Below are positions 15,553 through 29,211 of a DNA stretch of 64,000 nt, piece by piece. The stretch covers positions 184,753 to 248,752 of the forward strand of contig JAOACR010000004.1 in NCBI GenBank assembly GCA_026417735.1, given 5' to 3'. The notes below the pieces were generated by a model. It was not told where the DNA came from and ran no database searches. It saw only the letters and a list, made by a program, of their open reading frames with translations. Position 1 is the stretch's first letter; every line of letters begins with the position of its first letter. This DNA comes from Kiritimatiellia bacterium. GTDB lineage: Bacteria > Verrucomicrobiota > Kiritimatiellia > PWTM01. The position numbers and the translations under genes are program-made.

Positions 15553-17180
15553 GCGAATCCACCCACCGACGCGGTGGTGCGGCGGTCGCGGTGGCCGCCG
15601 CACTGGCGATTGCCGCCGCCTATGCGGGGACGGCCCCGCGCAACCGCACCGAGGCGGAGGATACCTGGGACTTTGCCTGGAAGGTTGAACGCGCGCCGGC
15701 GCGTGAGCTGCTGCATCCCCATCACCTCCTTCACCTGCCGGTGATGCGCACGCTATGGGCGATCGCGCGGCGGGTGATGCCCGCTGTGCGGGCACACACG
15801 GTGATGGCCGGCGCCAGCGCGGTGGCCGCCGGCGCAACGGTGGTGTTGGTGTATGCGCTGCTGCGCTGTGCCGCAGGGGCTGGCCGCGCGCGGGCGGCGG
15901 CCAGCGCGGCGGTCTGCGCGGTCTCTTACGGTGTGTGGCGCTACGCGGCGGAGGCCGAGGCGTACGCGCCCGCCGCCGCGCTCGCGCTAGCCGCCTGGTG
16001 GTGCGCGGCGCGCTCGCGACGCGCCGCCGCGGCGGTCGCCGGCGCGGCGGCGATCGGCATGCACATCTTCGCGCTGCCCGCCGTTGGCGGTGCAGTTCCG
16101 CTCTGGCTCTGGCGTCGCCGCGGCTCGCGCGCGGCGCTCGCGCACGGTGGCGCGACCGTCGCGCTCGCGGCGCTCGCCTACGCGGTCGCCGGCGTGGTCC
16201 CCACGCACACCGTCGGCGGCCCCGATCCGCTGCGCGCAGAAGGCGGATTCACGCCGTCGGCCGCCGCGAAGGCGACGCTCGCGTTCGGCTCCACGGTCGC
16301 GTCTGCGAACTTCCTCTTTGGCGAGCCCGCGGTTGCGGCGGCGATCGCGCGACGGTTTCCCGCGCGCATGACGGCGGAGGAGGAGTTCCTCGGCCGCGCG
16401 ATTCCCGAGCTCCAACGCCGTGCGGCACGGGGCACGCTCGCGCTGACGTTTGCGGTGGCGCTCACGCTCGCCGTCGCGATGCTGCGCGGTGCGCGGGGCG
16501 CGACGGAGGCCACCGCGTTCCAAGGGTTGGACCGCGACGTGGCCGGCGCCTCCAATCCTTGGACGGCGTTCGCGGCAGCCGCAGGCGCGTGGTTCGCCAC
16601 GCACGCGCTGCTGTTGCTGGTGATGGAGCCGGGCAATCCGGAGCTGTGGGTGATGGCGCTGCCGCCGCTGTGGCTGGCGGTCGGGGCGGCGGCGGAGGGA
16701 TGCGCGGTGCGGCCGATATTGCTCGGCGCGCTCGCGGGGGCACTCGGCGCGCACAACTGGCTGGGCGGCCTCGAACCGCTGCGCCGGCCGGAGGGCGATC
16801 TGCATCGCGCCCGCGCGAGGGCGGTGTTGCGCGTCTGTACCGCGCCCGATCAGATCCTGACTGCCGGCGGACCGGTGTTCTTCCGTTATCTGCGCTATCA
16901 CGCGCCGCCCGGCGTGACGGTTGTGGATCTGTGGAGCGAAGACCCTCCTCCGCCGCCGGTCGGAGGACGGTGCCTGGTGATGGGCGATGTGTTCCGGCCG
17001 CCACCTGCTCTCCGCGTGCGGTTTCCCGGCCGCGCCGCCCAGCTCGAGGCACTCACCGGGGCCTGGCGCAGCCGCGCGCGGCTCCTCGCCGCCGACCCCT
17101 GGGACGGCATTTGGGAGCTCTCCCAACACCCCTCCCCGGCCGCCCTGCCTCTCCCTGCGGACGGGGCGCCCGGCACATAG
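15549..17180 (+). CDS. Polytopic membrane protein, GT-C/DUF2723-like
   Basis: This 543-residue Ala-rich protein has about ten hydrophobic segments. An acidic pair (E-A-E-D-T-W) precedes the first loop, followed by a histidine-rich H-P-H-H-L-L-H-L-P in a position like the active-site loop of GT-C glycosyltransferases and DUF2723 proteins. A further E-A-E-A-Y-A motif lies between helices, also seen in DUF2723. The C-terminal 130 residues are soluble. A lipid-linked sugar transferase or protein O-glycosyltransferase is possible; I do not claim a substrate. The GTG start at 15549 overlaps the fumarase stop by four bases; the gene ends 93 bases before gyrB. Confidence 0.6.
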   Translation: MSESTHRRGGAAVAVAAALAIAAAYAGTAPRNRTEAEDTWDFAWKVERAPARELLHPHHLLHLPVMRTLWAIARRVMPAVRAHTVMAGASAVAAGATVVLVYALLRCAAGAGRARAAASAAVCAVSYGVWRYAAEAEAYAPAAALALAAWWCAARSRRAAAAVAGAAAIGMHIFALPAVGGAVPLWLWRRRGSRAALAHGGATVALAALAYAVAGVVPTHTVGGPDPLRAEGGFTPSAAAKATLAFGSTVASANFLFGEPAVAAAIARRFPARMTAEEEFLGRAIPELQRRAARGTLALTFAVALTLAVAMLRGARGATEATAFQGLDRDVAGASNPWTAFAAAAGAWFATHALLLLVMEPGNPELWVMALPPLWLAVGAAAEGCAVRPILLGALAGALGAHNWLGGLEPLRRPEGDLHRARARAVLRVCTAPDQILTAGGPVFFRYLRYHAPPGVTVVDLWSEDPPPPPVGGRCLVMGDVFRPPPALRVRFPGRAAQLEALTGAWRSRARLLAADPWDGIWELSQHPSPAALPLPADGAPGT

Positions 17181-19760
<2,580 letters not shown>

Positions 19761-19785
19761 AACGCCACCGCGCGGGAGCCGGACG

Positions 19786-22239
<2,454 letters not shown>

Positions 22240-22271
22240 CGCGCGGCGGAGAGACACACGCCGGGCCGGCC

Positions 22272-23309
22272 ATGATCGAGACCCCCCCTTCTTCCCTCTT
22301 CGCAGTTCCGTTTGTGCTGGCGCCGATGGCCGGCTACACCGATCTGCCCTTCCGGCGCATCTGCCGCCGTTTCGGCGCCGGCGCCGTGTACACAGAGCTG
22401 GTGAGCGTGGACGGCCTCGTGCGCCGTTCCGCCGCGACCTGGCATCTGCTGGCGAGCGCGCCCGACGAGCGGCCGGTGTTCGCGCACCTCTACGGCGCGG
22501 ATCCGGCCGTGTTCGGCGCAGCCGCCGCCATGATCGCGCCGCTGGGCCGGTTCGACGGTATTGACGTGAACGCCGGCTGCCCGATGCCGAAGGTGGTGCG
22601 GCGCGGCGCGGGCGCCGGGCTGATGCTCGACCTCGACCGGCTCGCCGCGATCGTGCGCGAGATCCGCGCCGCGGCGCCGTTGCCGGTGAGCGTGAAAACC
22701 CGCACCGGCCCTACCGCGGACCATGTTCTCATTTTCGAACTTGCGGACGCGATCGAAGCGGCCGGCGCCTCCGCGCTGACGATCCACGCGCGGCCCACCG
22801 CCGTCCGGCACAGCGGCCCGGCGGACTGGGACCTCATCGCGGAGGTGAAACGGCGTCACCCGAAGCTGGTGGTGATCGGCAACGGTGGCATCGGTAGCGG
22901 CGCGCAGGCGGTGGAGCGCTGGCGCACCAGTGGTGTCGACGCGGTGATGATCGGCCGGGGCGCGATCGGCCGGCCGTGGATTTTCCGCGACGCTGCCGCC
23001 GTGCTCGAAGGGCGGCCGCCCGCGCCCCCGCCCGGCCCGGACGAGGTGCGGGCGCTGATTCGCGAACATTTCGCCGGCTTGCTGGAACTGGAGCGCAGCC
23101 ATCCGCTTTGCCGTCGGCGCCGCCATCCGCCAGAACACATCGCGGCCTGTCGGTTCCGCGCGCACCTGCTGCGCTACGCAGGCGGTCGCCCCGGCGCGGC
23201 GGAACTGCGCCGGCGTCTGAACTCGGTGCGCAGCCCGGCCGCGATCGAGGAGGGGCTGACGCTGCTCTTCGGCCCAGATCGACCGGCGGCCGACGTGCCA
23301 CCGGATTGA
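22272..23309 (+). CDS. dus: tRNA-dihydrouridine synthase
   Basis: Dus enzymes are FMN- and NADPH-dependent and reduce specific uridines of tRNA to dihydrouridine. In this 345-residue protein I see L-A-P-M-A-G-Y-T-D at the N-terminus, the active-site cysteine in D-V-N-A-G-C-P near residue 100, V-K-T-R-T-G, I-H-A-R and the FMN phosphate site G-N-G-G-I...M-I-G-R-G-A-I-G-R-P-W. The C-terminal helical domain is present but Arg-rich. The DusA/B/C class is not clear. It follows gyrA after 32 bases. Its TGA stop is inside the -35 hexamer TTGACC assigned to the next gene. Confidence 0.92.
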   Translation: MIETPPSSLFAVPFVLAPMAGYTDLPFRRICRRFGAGAVYTELVSVDGLVRRSAATWHLLASAPDERPVFAHLYGADPAVFGAAAAMIAPLGRFDGIDVNAGCPMPKVVRRGAGAGLMLDLDRLAAIVREIRAAAPLPVSVKTRTGPTADHVLIFELADAIEAAGASALTIHARPTAVRHSGPADWDLIAEVKRRHPKLVVIGNGGIGSGAQAVERWRTSGVDAVMIGRGAIGRPWIFRDAAAVLEGRPPAPPPGPDEVRALIREHFAGLLELERSHPLCRRRRHPPEHIAACRFRAHLLRYAGGRPGAAELRRRLNSVRSPAAIEEGLTLLFGPDRPAADVPPD

Positions 23310-23334
23310 CCCTCCCCAGCCGTTGGCGCAAGCT
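23306..23334 (+). promoter_or_regulatory. Putative promoter for the endonuclease-fucosidase fusion
   Basis: TTGACC (23306-23311), 17 bases, CAAGCT (23329-23334), where only the two most important -10 bases (A2 and T6) match. It would give a leader of about 25 bases before ATG 23364. Confidence 0.4.
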
Positions 23335-23363
23335 GCGCGGTGTTGCACCGTCGGAAATTCACG

Positions 23364-25592
23364 ATGCCTCGAACCGCAGTGCGCCTGTGCACACTCGCCC
23401 GGGCGGTCGCGCTCGGCGCCTTCGGGATCGGCACGGCGACCGGCGCGCCGATCCGCGTGATGAGCTTCAACATCCGCTATGGCACTGCGCCGGACGGCCT
23501 GCACGCGTGGACCAATCGGCAGGAGCTTCTCATCGAAACGATCCGCACCGCGGATCCGGACCTGCTCGGCACACAGGAGACGCTGGCGTTTCAACGGGAT
23601 GCGCTCGCGACCGCGCTGCCGGAGCACGAGCCGTTCGGCGCGGGGCGCGATGACGGTGGTGATCGCGGCGAAATGTGCGCGGTGTTCGTGCGGCGAACGC
23701 GCTTTGAGCGACTCGCCGGCGGCCATTTCTGGCTGAGCGAGACCCCAGAGGTGCCGGGTAGCCGGAGCTGGGACAGTTCGCTGCCCCGCATGGTCACCTG
23801 GGTGAGGCTGCGCGATCGACTTGATCCGTTGGCGCCGCCGTTGCTGTTCTGCAACACGCACTTTGATCACCGGGGGGCGCGCGCGCGCTTGGAATCCGCA
23901 CGGCGCCTGCGCGAGTTTGTCGAACGCGAGGGGCGCGGTCTCCGCGTGATCGTCACCGGCGACTTCAACGCCGGAGAAGACGATCCTCCCTACGCGGCGC
24001 TCTTTGGAGACACCGCCGCAGCGCCCTCACCGCTGGTGGACGTGTATCGCGCGGCACATCCCGTTCGCCAGCCGGACGAGGGCACGTTCAACGGTTTCCG
24101 GCCCGACCAGGTCGCGGGCCCCCGCATCGACTGGATCGCAGCCTCGCGCGGTGCGCGCGTGCTGGAAGCGCAGATTGTGCGCCGTTCGCAGCGCGGTCGG
24201 GTTCCCTCCGACCACTGGCCGGTGGTTGCACAGATTGCCTTTTCGGAGGCCGCGCCAACCTCGCCGCCGTCGGAGTCGCCCGACCGCCGCGACGCGCGCA
24301 TGCGCTGGTGGCGCGAGGCGCGGTTTGGATTGTTCGTGCACTGGGGACTGTATTCGGCGCTCGCCGGCACCTGGGAGGGACGGCCCGTGGGCACACGCGG
24401 CGGCATGGAGTGGATCCAGCAGCGAGTGAAGGCGGACACCGAAACCTACGCGCGCGCGGCGATCCCGAAGTTCCGGCCCGCTCCGGCCTTTGCGCGCGAA
24501 TGGGCCCGCCTCGCGCGCGAAGCGGGCTGCCGCTACGTGGTGTTCACGACGAAGCACCATGACGGCTTCGCGCTGCACGATTCCGCAGTGTCCGGGTTCG
24601 ACGCGGGCAGCGTGCTCGGCCGCGACCTGGTCCGCGAGATTGTGGACACGCTGCGCGCGGAGGGGCTGCGCGTGGGGTTCTACCATTCCGTGATTGACTG
24701 GCATCACGACCAGTACGAGTACGCCCGCTCCGCGCAGCTGCCGCACCCGCTGAAGGGCCGTCCCTACCCGAACGGCGCGCGCGACCATCGCCGCTATGTC
24801 GAGTACCTGCACGCGCAGGTCCGGGAGCTGCTCACCAACTACGGCACGGTGGACGTGCTCTGGTGGGACTACAGCGCACAGGATTTCCAGGGCGACGAGG
24901 CTTGGGGGGCGTCTGAGCTGCTCGCGATGGCCCGCGCGCTGCAGCCCGCGATCATCATGAACAACCGCCTCTACCGCAGCGCCGAGGCCGGCTGGACCGG
25001 CATGGGCACCGATGCGGTCGCGCCACGCCTCGATCCCAAGTTCGGCGACTTTCTCACGCCTGAGCAGCATATCCCTCCCGGAGGTCTCCCCGACGTGGAC
25101 TGGGAAACCTGCATGACGATGAACACCACCTGGGGCTACAGCGAGCACGACCATGCGTGGAAACCGGCGGACGAGCTGATCCGCAACCTCGTGGACATCG
25201 CCAGCAAGGGCGGCAACTACCTGCTCAACATCGGGCCTCGGGCCGATGGTAGCGTGCCGGAGCAGAGCGTTGCGGCGCTGCGCGCGATCGGAGACTGGTT
25301 GCGCGCACACGGGGAAGCGATTTATGCGACGGATCGCTCACCGTGGCCGCCGCCCCGTTGGGGCCGGATCACCCGTCGCGACACGACGCTGTATTTGCAC
25401 GTCTTCCAGCGGCCCGCAGACGGCCGGCTCCCGCTGCCGGCGCCGGTCGCGTTCGATTGCGCCGTCGTTCTCGGCGCACCACCCCGCCCCCTCACGGACC
25501 GCGCGCCGGTGCCGGTCGCCGAACTTGTACTGCCACTGGAGCTTGTGCCCGCGCCGGTGGCGGTCATCCGGCTCGACCGCGCGCGGTGGTGA
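23364..25592 (+). CDS. Secreted endonuclease/exonuclease/phosphatase domain fused to GH29 alpha-L-fucosidase
   Basis: A 742-residue two-domain protein with an N-terminal signal peptide (Arg-containing n-region, hydrophobic core, cleavage near T-G-A-P). Residues about 30-300 are an EEP-fold phosphohydrolase: M-S-F-N-I-R-Y-G, G-T-Q-E-T, N-T-H-F-D-H-R-G, G-D-F-N-A-G and S-D-H-W-P-V. From about residue 315 a GH29 fucosidase begins: G-L-F-V-H-W-G-L-Y-S, F-T-T-K-H-H-D-G-F and V-D-V-L-W-W-D-Y, whose Asp is the expected nucleophile. A small C-terminal beta domain follows. The frame is continuous across the junction (24240-24310). ATG 23364 is preferred because it gives the signal peptide; a GTG at 23340 also exists. 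Confidence 0.88.
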   Translation: MPRTAVRLCTLARAVALGAFGIGTATGAPIRVMSFNIRYGTAPDGLHAWTNRQELLIETIRTADPDLLGTQETLAFQRDALATALPEHEPFGAGRDDGGDRGEMCAVFVRRTRFERLAGGHFWLSETPEVPGSRSWDSSLPRMVTWVRLRDRLDPLAPPLLFCNTHFDHRGARARLESARRLREFVEREGRGLRVIVTGDFNAGEDDPPYAALFGDTAAAPSPLVDVYRAAHPVRQPDEGTFNGFRPDQVAGPRIDWIAASRGARVLEAQIVRRSQRGRVPSDHWPVVAQIAFSEAAPTSPPSESPDRRDARMRWWREARFGLFVHWGLYSALAGTWEGRPVGTRGGMEWIQQRVKADTETYARAAIPKFRPAPAFAREWARLAREAGCRYVVFTTKHHDGFALHDSAVSGFDAGSVLGRDLVREIVDTLRAEGLRVGFYHSVIDWHHDQYEYARSAQLPHPLKGRPYPNGARDHRRYVEYLHAQVRELLTNYGTVDVLWWDYSAQDFQGDEAWGASELLAMARALQPAIIMNNRLYRSAEAGWTGMGTDAVAPRLDPKFGDFLTPEQHIPPGGLPDVDWETCMTMNTTWGYSEHDHAWKPADELIRNLVDIASKGGNYLLNIGPRADGSVPEQSVAALRAIGDWLRAHGEAIYATDRSPWPPPRWGRITRRDTTLYLHVFQRPADGRLPLPAPVAFDCAVVLGAPPRPLTDRAPVPVAELVLPLELVPAPVAVIRLDRARW

Positions 25593-25594
25593 AC

Positions 25595-25627
25595 CCCGGC
25601 GGCCCTCAGGTCAGCGTCTCCGCCGGG
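25595..25627. terminator. Inverted repeat between convergent genes
   Basis: CCCGGCGG (25595-25602) and CCGCCGGG (25620-25627) separated by 17 bases, spanning the 3' ends of the fucosidase fusion and the oppositely oriented oxidoreductase. It could be a bidirectional terminator, but there is no T-tract. Confidence 0.35.
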
Positions 25628-27006
25628 TGCCTCCAGGGAGTGCGATAGGATCGGCGAAGCCGCGCGGTTGCCTCCGGATCGCCGCGCACGGTGCGGGTGG
25701 CCGGGTCGTAACTCAGCGTGCGGCCCAGCTCCATCGCCAGGTTACCGAGGATGCAGGCGGCGGTGGAGATGTGCCCGTCCTCCACGTCCGCGACCGGCCG
25801 CGAGCGGCGGTCAATCGCGGCGAGAAAGTCGAGCATGTGCCGGCGCGTCGCCGGCGCCGCGTTGAGCTCAATGTCTTTCTCGGTGAGATCCTCCGGGTAC
25901 TGCTCGCGCTCGTACAAGCACTCGAAGCGGATCGGCTCCGCGGACTTGTCCCGCGGAATGAAGTCGGCGCGCATCGTGCTGGCTTTCAGCACCCCCCGTT
26001 CGCCATAGATGAACAGCGCCCACGGATAGTCCGGGTCCGCGGGTGGTCCCCAGGTGCGGTGCTGCCAGACTAACGAGAGGCCGTCATACTCGAACGTGAC
26101 GGTCTGCGTGTCGGTGATGTTCGACTTGCCGCCGGTCTGCACGAAGATGCCGCCCGTCGAGCTGATCCGTTTCGGCCAGCCGAGCCCGAGCATCCATCGC
26201 GCGGTATCCAGCATGTGCACGCACATGTCGCCGACGATGCCGTTGCCGTACTCCATGAACGTGCGCCACCAGCGGCGGTGGGGCAAACCGTCGAACGGGC
26301 GCAGCGGCGCGGGGCCGGTCCAGAGTTCATAGTCGAAGAAGTCGGGCACCGGCTGCTCCGGCGGGTTGCCGTTTGCACGCATGTGGAAATAGCAGCACAT
26401 GTCCACATGTCCGATCCGGCCGAGGCGCCCCTCCTCGATCACGCGCCGTTTCGCCTCGATCAAATGCGGGGTGCTTTTCCGCTGTGTGCCGATCTGCACC
26501 ACTCGCTGATGCCGGCGTGCGGCCGCGAGGATCGCCTCGCCTTCCAGCACGTCCCGGCTGATCGGCTTCTGCAGATACACGTCCGCGCCGGCCTCGATCG
26601 CCGCAATCGCGTGCAGCGCGTGCCAGTGATCCGGCGAACCAACGAGCACGATCTCGGGCTTCTGCTCCCGCAGCAGGTCCCGGTAATCTCGATAGCCCGG
26701 TGGCCGACGGCGTGAGGGCTGCCGCTGCGCGGCGATCTCGATGGCGCCCTCGAGCATCTGTCGGTCCGGATCGCTGATGCCAACCACCTCGACCGGGCAC
26801 ACCTGGATCAGCCGCCACAGATCGCTCTTGCCGTACCACCCGGCGCCGATCAGGCCGACCCGGCGCGGCGGTCGGTTCACCAGGTCAGCACCGTACGCGC
26901 CCAGCGCGGAAACGGCGAGTGCGCCCGAGGCTGTCCGCAGAAACGCACGACGCTGGATGAAGAACCCACGGGACGCGAGGGGTGTTCGAGTCGGCGAATT
27001 CATCAT
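25606..27006 (-). CDS. Tat-exported Gfo/Idh/MocA-family oxidoreductase
   Basis: This 466-residue protein begins with a twin-arginine signal (R-R-A-F-L-R-T-A followed by a hydrophobic stretch) and should be exported folded with its nicotinamide cofactor. The Rossmann motif V-G-L-I-G-A-G-W-Y-G starts near residue 36, and the family motif Y-L-Q-K-P-I-S (usually E-K-P) contains the conserved lysine. Later P-D-F-F-D-Y-E-L-W-T-G-P-A and N-G-I-V-G-D-M-C-V-H-M-L-D match the large secreted PVC-type subgroup acting on sugars. Note Q in place of E before K-P. ATG 27006 (or 27003) follows GGAGGACAG. The substrate is unknown. Confidence 0.88.
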   Translation of the reverse strand: MMNSPTRTPLASRGFFIQRRAFLRTASGALAVSALGAYGADLVNRPPRRVGLIGAGWYGKSDLWRLIQVCPVEVVGISDPDRQMLEGAIEIAAQRQPSRRRPPGYRDYRDLLREQKPEIVLVGSPDHWHALHAIAAIEAGADVYLQKPISRDVLEGEAILAAARRHQRVVQIGTQRKSTPHLIEAKRRVIEEGRLGRIGHVDMCCYFHMRANGNPPEQPVPDFFDYELWTGPAPLRPFDGLPHRRWWRTFMEYGNGIVGDMCVHMLDTARWMLGLGWPKRISSTGGIFVQTGGKSNITDTQTVTFEYDGLSLVWQHRTWGPPADPDYPWALFIYGERGVLKASTMRADFIPRDKSAEPIRFECLYEREQYPEDLTEKDIELNAAPATRRHMLDFLAAIDRRSRPVADVEDGHISTAACILGNLAMELGRTLSYDPATRTVRGDPEATARLRRSYRTPWRHPAETLT

Positions 27007-27144
27007 CGTACTGTCCTCCGTGCGGAGCGGGCTGGCCGCCCGCCCGCCGACATTCTGCGCCGGCGACCGGCCGCGCTCAAACGACTCGCGGGAGGCGGAG
27101 CCGCGGGATTCGCGAGACGGGACCGCCAAGGTACACTGCGCGGC

Positions 27145-28605
27145 ATGTCCGAAGGTTCATCGAATTGGGCCGGGACGCCCGGAGCGGCGCGCACGCGGCG
27201 GCTTTCCGTGATCGAGGGCGTGGCGTGGTCGGTGATGTCGGGCTTCGGGGATGCGTACCTTTCGCCCTTCGCGCTGCGCCTGGGCGCCGGCAACCGCGCG
27301 ATGGCCGCGCTGGGCAGCATGCCGCTGGTGATCGGTGCGCTCGCGCAGGTCGCGGGCGCCGCGCTCGCGGAGCGGTTCGGCCGCCGCAAGCCGCTGCTGG
27401 TCGCGACCACCGCCGCGCACGCGGCCGCGTACGTGCTGCTCTACGCGGGCGCGATCGCAACGCCCGCACGCGCGGTCGACTGGGTGCTGATCCTCGGGGC
27501 AACGCTCGCATGGCTCGGTGCGTTCGGTACACCGGCCTGGACCAGCTGGATGGGCGATGTGACCAGCGACCACGATCGCGGCCGCTACTTGGCGCGGCGC
27601 AACTCCACGGTGATGATCGCGCTGACGGCCTCCATGTTGCTGGCGGCGAGCATACTTTCGTGGTTCCGCCAGCGCGGGCAGGTGCTCTTCGGTTTCGGCG
27701 TACTGTTTTCGGTCGCGGCGCTCGCGCGCGCGCTGAGCTCCTGGCTGCTGTCGCGGCACTGGGAGCCGCCGATGGTTCGCTCGCCCGAGCCGGGGTTCTC
27801 GTTCTGGGACTTCCTCCGCCGCGCACCGCGTTCGAATTTTGTGAAGTTCAGCCTGCTGGTCGCGCTGATGAACGGTGCGACCAACGTCGCGGGTCCGTTT
27901 TTCAGCGTGTACATGCTGCGCGATCTGCACTGGTCCTACGCGCAGTTCACGCTGAACAACGTCGTCCAGCTGCTCGCGCAGACCGCCGCGTACCGTTGGT
28001 GGGGCGCGGTGTGCGATCGCCACGGTTCTCGCGTCGCGATCAAGGCCGCGAGCGTGCTGCTGCCGGCGCTGCCGCTGCTGTGGGCGATCACGACCGACTT
28101 CCGGCTGCTGCTGGCCGTGCAGGTGCTGTCCGGCCTCAGCTGGGCGGGGTTCAACCTCGCAACCACAAATTTCATTTACGACGCGGTGACACCCGCGAAA
28201 CGCGCGAGAGTCGTCGGTTACCACGGACTGCTCAACGCCGCGGGCACACTGATTGGCGCGAACCTGATCGGCGCGCCGCTGGCAGAACTGCTGCCGAACG
28301 AGTTCGCGATCGGCCCCTGGACGGTGCGGCTGGTGTCCTCGCTGCCGCTGGTATTCGTCGCCTCCGGTTTGCTACGCATCGCAGTCGCGGCGGTGATGCT
28401 GCCGAGGTTCCGCGAGGTGCGGCCGGTCGAACGCGTGAGCACCTGGACCATCTTGCGACGTTTCGGCAGCGGCGAACCGGTGCTGACGGCGGGGATCGAC
28501 GTGATCCAGAGGGTTCCGCGACTGGTGCGCCTTGGTGGCCGGACCGGCAGCCGGCCGCCGCCGCCCGACCATGAACCACATGAAACTGATCATCGCCACT
28601 CGTAA
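27145..28605 (+). CDS. MFS transporter
   Basis: A 486-residue major facilitator with about twelve membrane helices. The loop between helices 2 and 3 contains A-E-R-F-G-R-R-K-P-L-L, the standard MFS signature, and the second half has V-C-D-R-H-G-S-R. The N-terminal half resembles the sugar/peptide-type permeases common next to glycosidases in these bacteria, but the substrate cannot be told. No ribosome-binding site precedes ATG 27145; a TACACT -10 element (27132-27137) lies so close that the transcript may be leaderless. The end overlaps rdgB by 35 bases. Confidence 0.82.
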   Translation: MSEGSSNWAGTPGAARTRRLSVIEGVAWSVMSGFGDAYLSPFALRLGAGNRAMAALGSMPLVIGALAQVAGAALAERFGRRKPLLVATTAAHAAAYVLLYAGAIATPARAVDWVLILGATLAWLGAFGTPAWTSWMGDVTSDHDRGRYLARRNSTVMIALTASMLLAASILSWFRQRGQVLFGFGVLFSVAALARALSSWLLSRHWEPPMVRSPEPGFSFWDFLRRAPRSNFVKFSLLVALMNGATNVAGPFFSVYMLRDLHWSYAQFTLNNVVQLLAQTAAYRWWGAVCDRHGSRVAIKAASVLLPALPLLWAITTDFRLLLAVQVLSGLSWAGFNLATTNFIYDAVTPAKRARVVGYHGLLNAAGTLIGANLIGAPLAELLPNEFAIGPWTVRLVSSLPLVFVASGLLRIAVAAVMLPRFREVRPVERVSTWTILRRFGSGEPVLTAGIDVIQRVPRLVRLGGRTGSRPPPPDHEPHETDHRHS

Positions 28606-29191
28606 CGAAGGAAAGCTGCGGGAGTTCCGTCAGCTGCTGGCCGGTGTGAATCTGGAGATCGTCGGCGCCGCCGAGGTGGCCGGCTGCCCCGAGATTGTGG
28701 AGGACGCCGCAACGCTGGAGGGCAACGCGGTGCGCAAGGCCGTCGGCGTGCACGCGGCCACCGGCGAATGGGCGCTGGCGGACGATTCCGGCGTCGAGGT
28801 GGAGGCGCTCGACGGCGCGCCCGGTGTCCTCTCCGCCGTCTACGCGGGCCCGCAACGCGACCCCGCTGCGAACAACCGCAAGCTGCTCGCCGCTCTGTCC
28901 GGCATTGCGAACCGGCGCGCCCGCTTTCGCTGCGTGCTGGCGCTGGCCGGTCCGAGCTTCCCACCGCAGACCGTCGAAGGCATCTGCGAGGGCGTGATCA
29001 CATCCGAACCGCGCGGCGAGCACGGCTTTGGATACGACCCGATTTTCGTCCCTGATGGCTTCGCGCAGACATTTGCGGAGCTGCCGGCGGAGGTGAAGAA
29101 CCAAATTTCGCATCGGGCGCGCGCTCTGCAGGCTGCCCTCGCTGTCTGGGGGCCGGTGTTGCGTACCGCCGCGCGCGCCGCGGCCCGCTAA
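28571..29191 (+). CDS. rdgB: Non-canonical purine NTP pyrophosphatase (RdgB/HAM1)
   Basis: This house-cleaning enzyme hydrolyses ITP, dITP and XTP to the monophosphates, keeping deaminated purines out of nucleic acids. The 206-residue product has the family start I-I-A-T-R-N-E-G-K-L-R-E-F, the W-A-L-A-D-D-S-G-V-E-V-E-A-L motif with the metal-binding aspartates, and the C-terminal F-G-Y-D-P-I-F and S-H-R-A-R-A-L. Two ATGs (28571 and 28580) are possible; the second gives the more usual N-terminus (M-K-L-I-I-A-T). Both lie within the end of the MFS gene, so translation is probably coupled. Confidence 0.93.
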   Translation: MNHMKLIIATRNEGKLREFRQLLAGVNLEIVGAAEVAGCPEIVEDAATLEGNAVRKAVGVHAATGEWALADDSGVEVEALDGAPGVLSAVYAGPQRDPAANNRKLLAALSGIANRRARFRCVLALAGPSFPPQTVEGICEGVITSEPRGEHGFGYDPIFVPDGFAQTFAELPAEVKNQISHRARALQAALAVWGPVLRTAARAAAR

Positions 29192-29211
29192 GCCCGGATG
29201 GGACCGACGCC

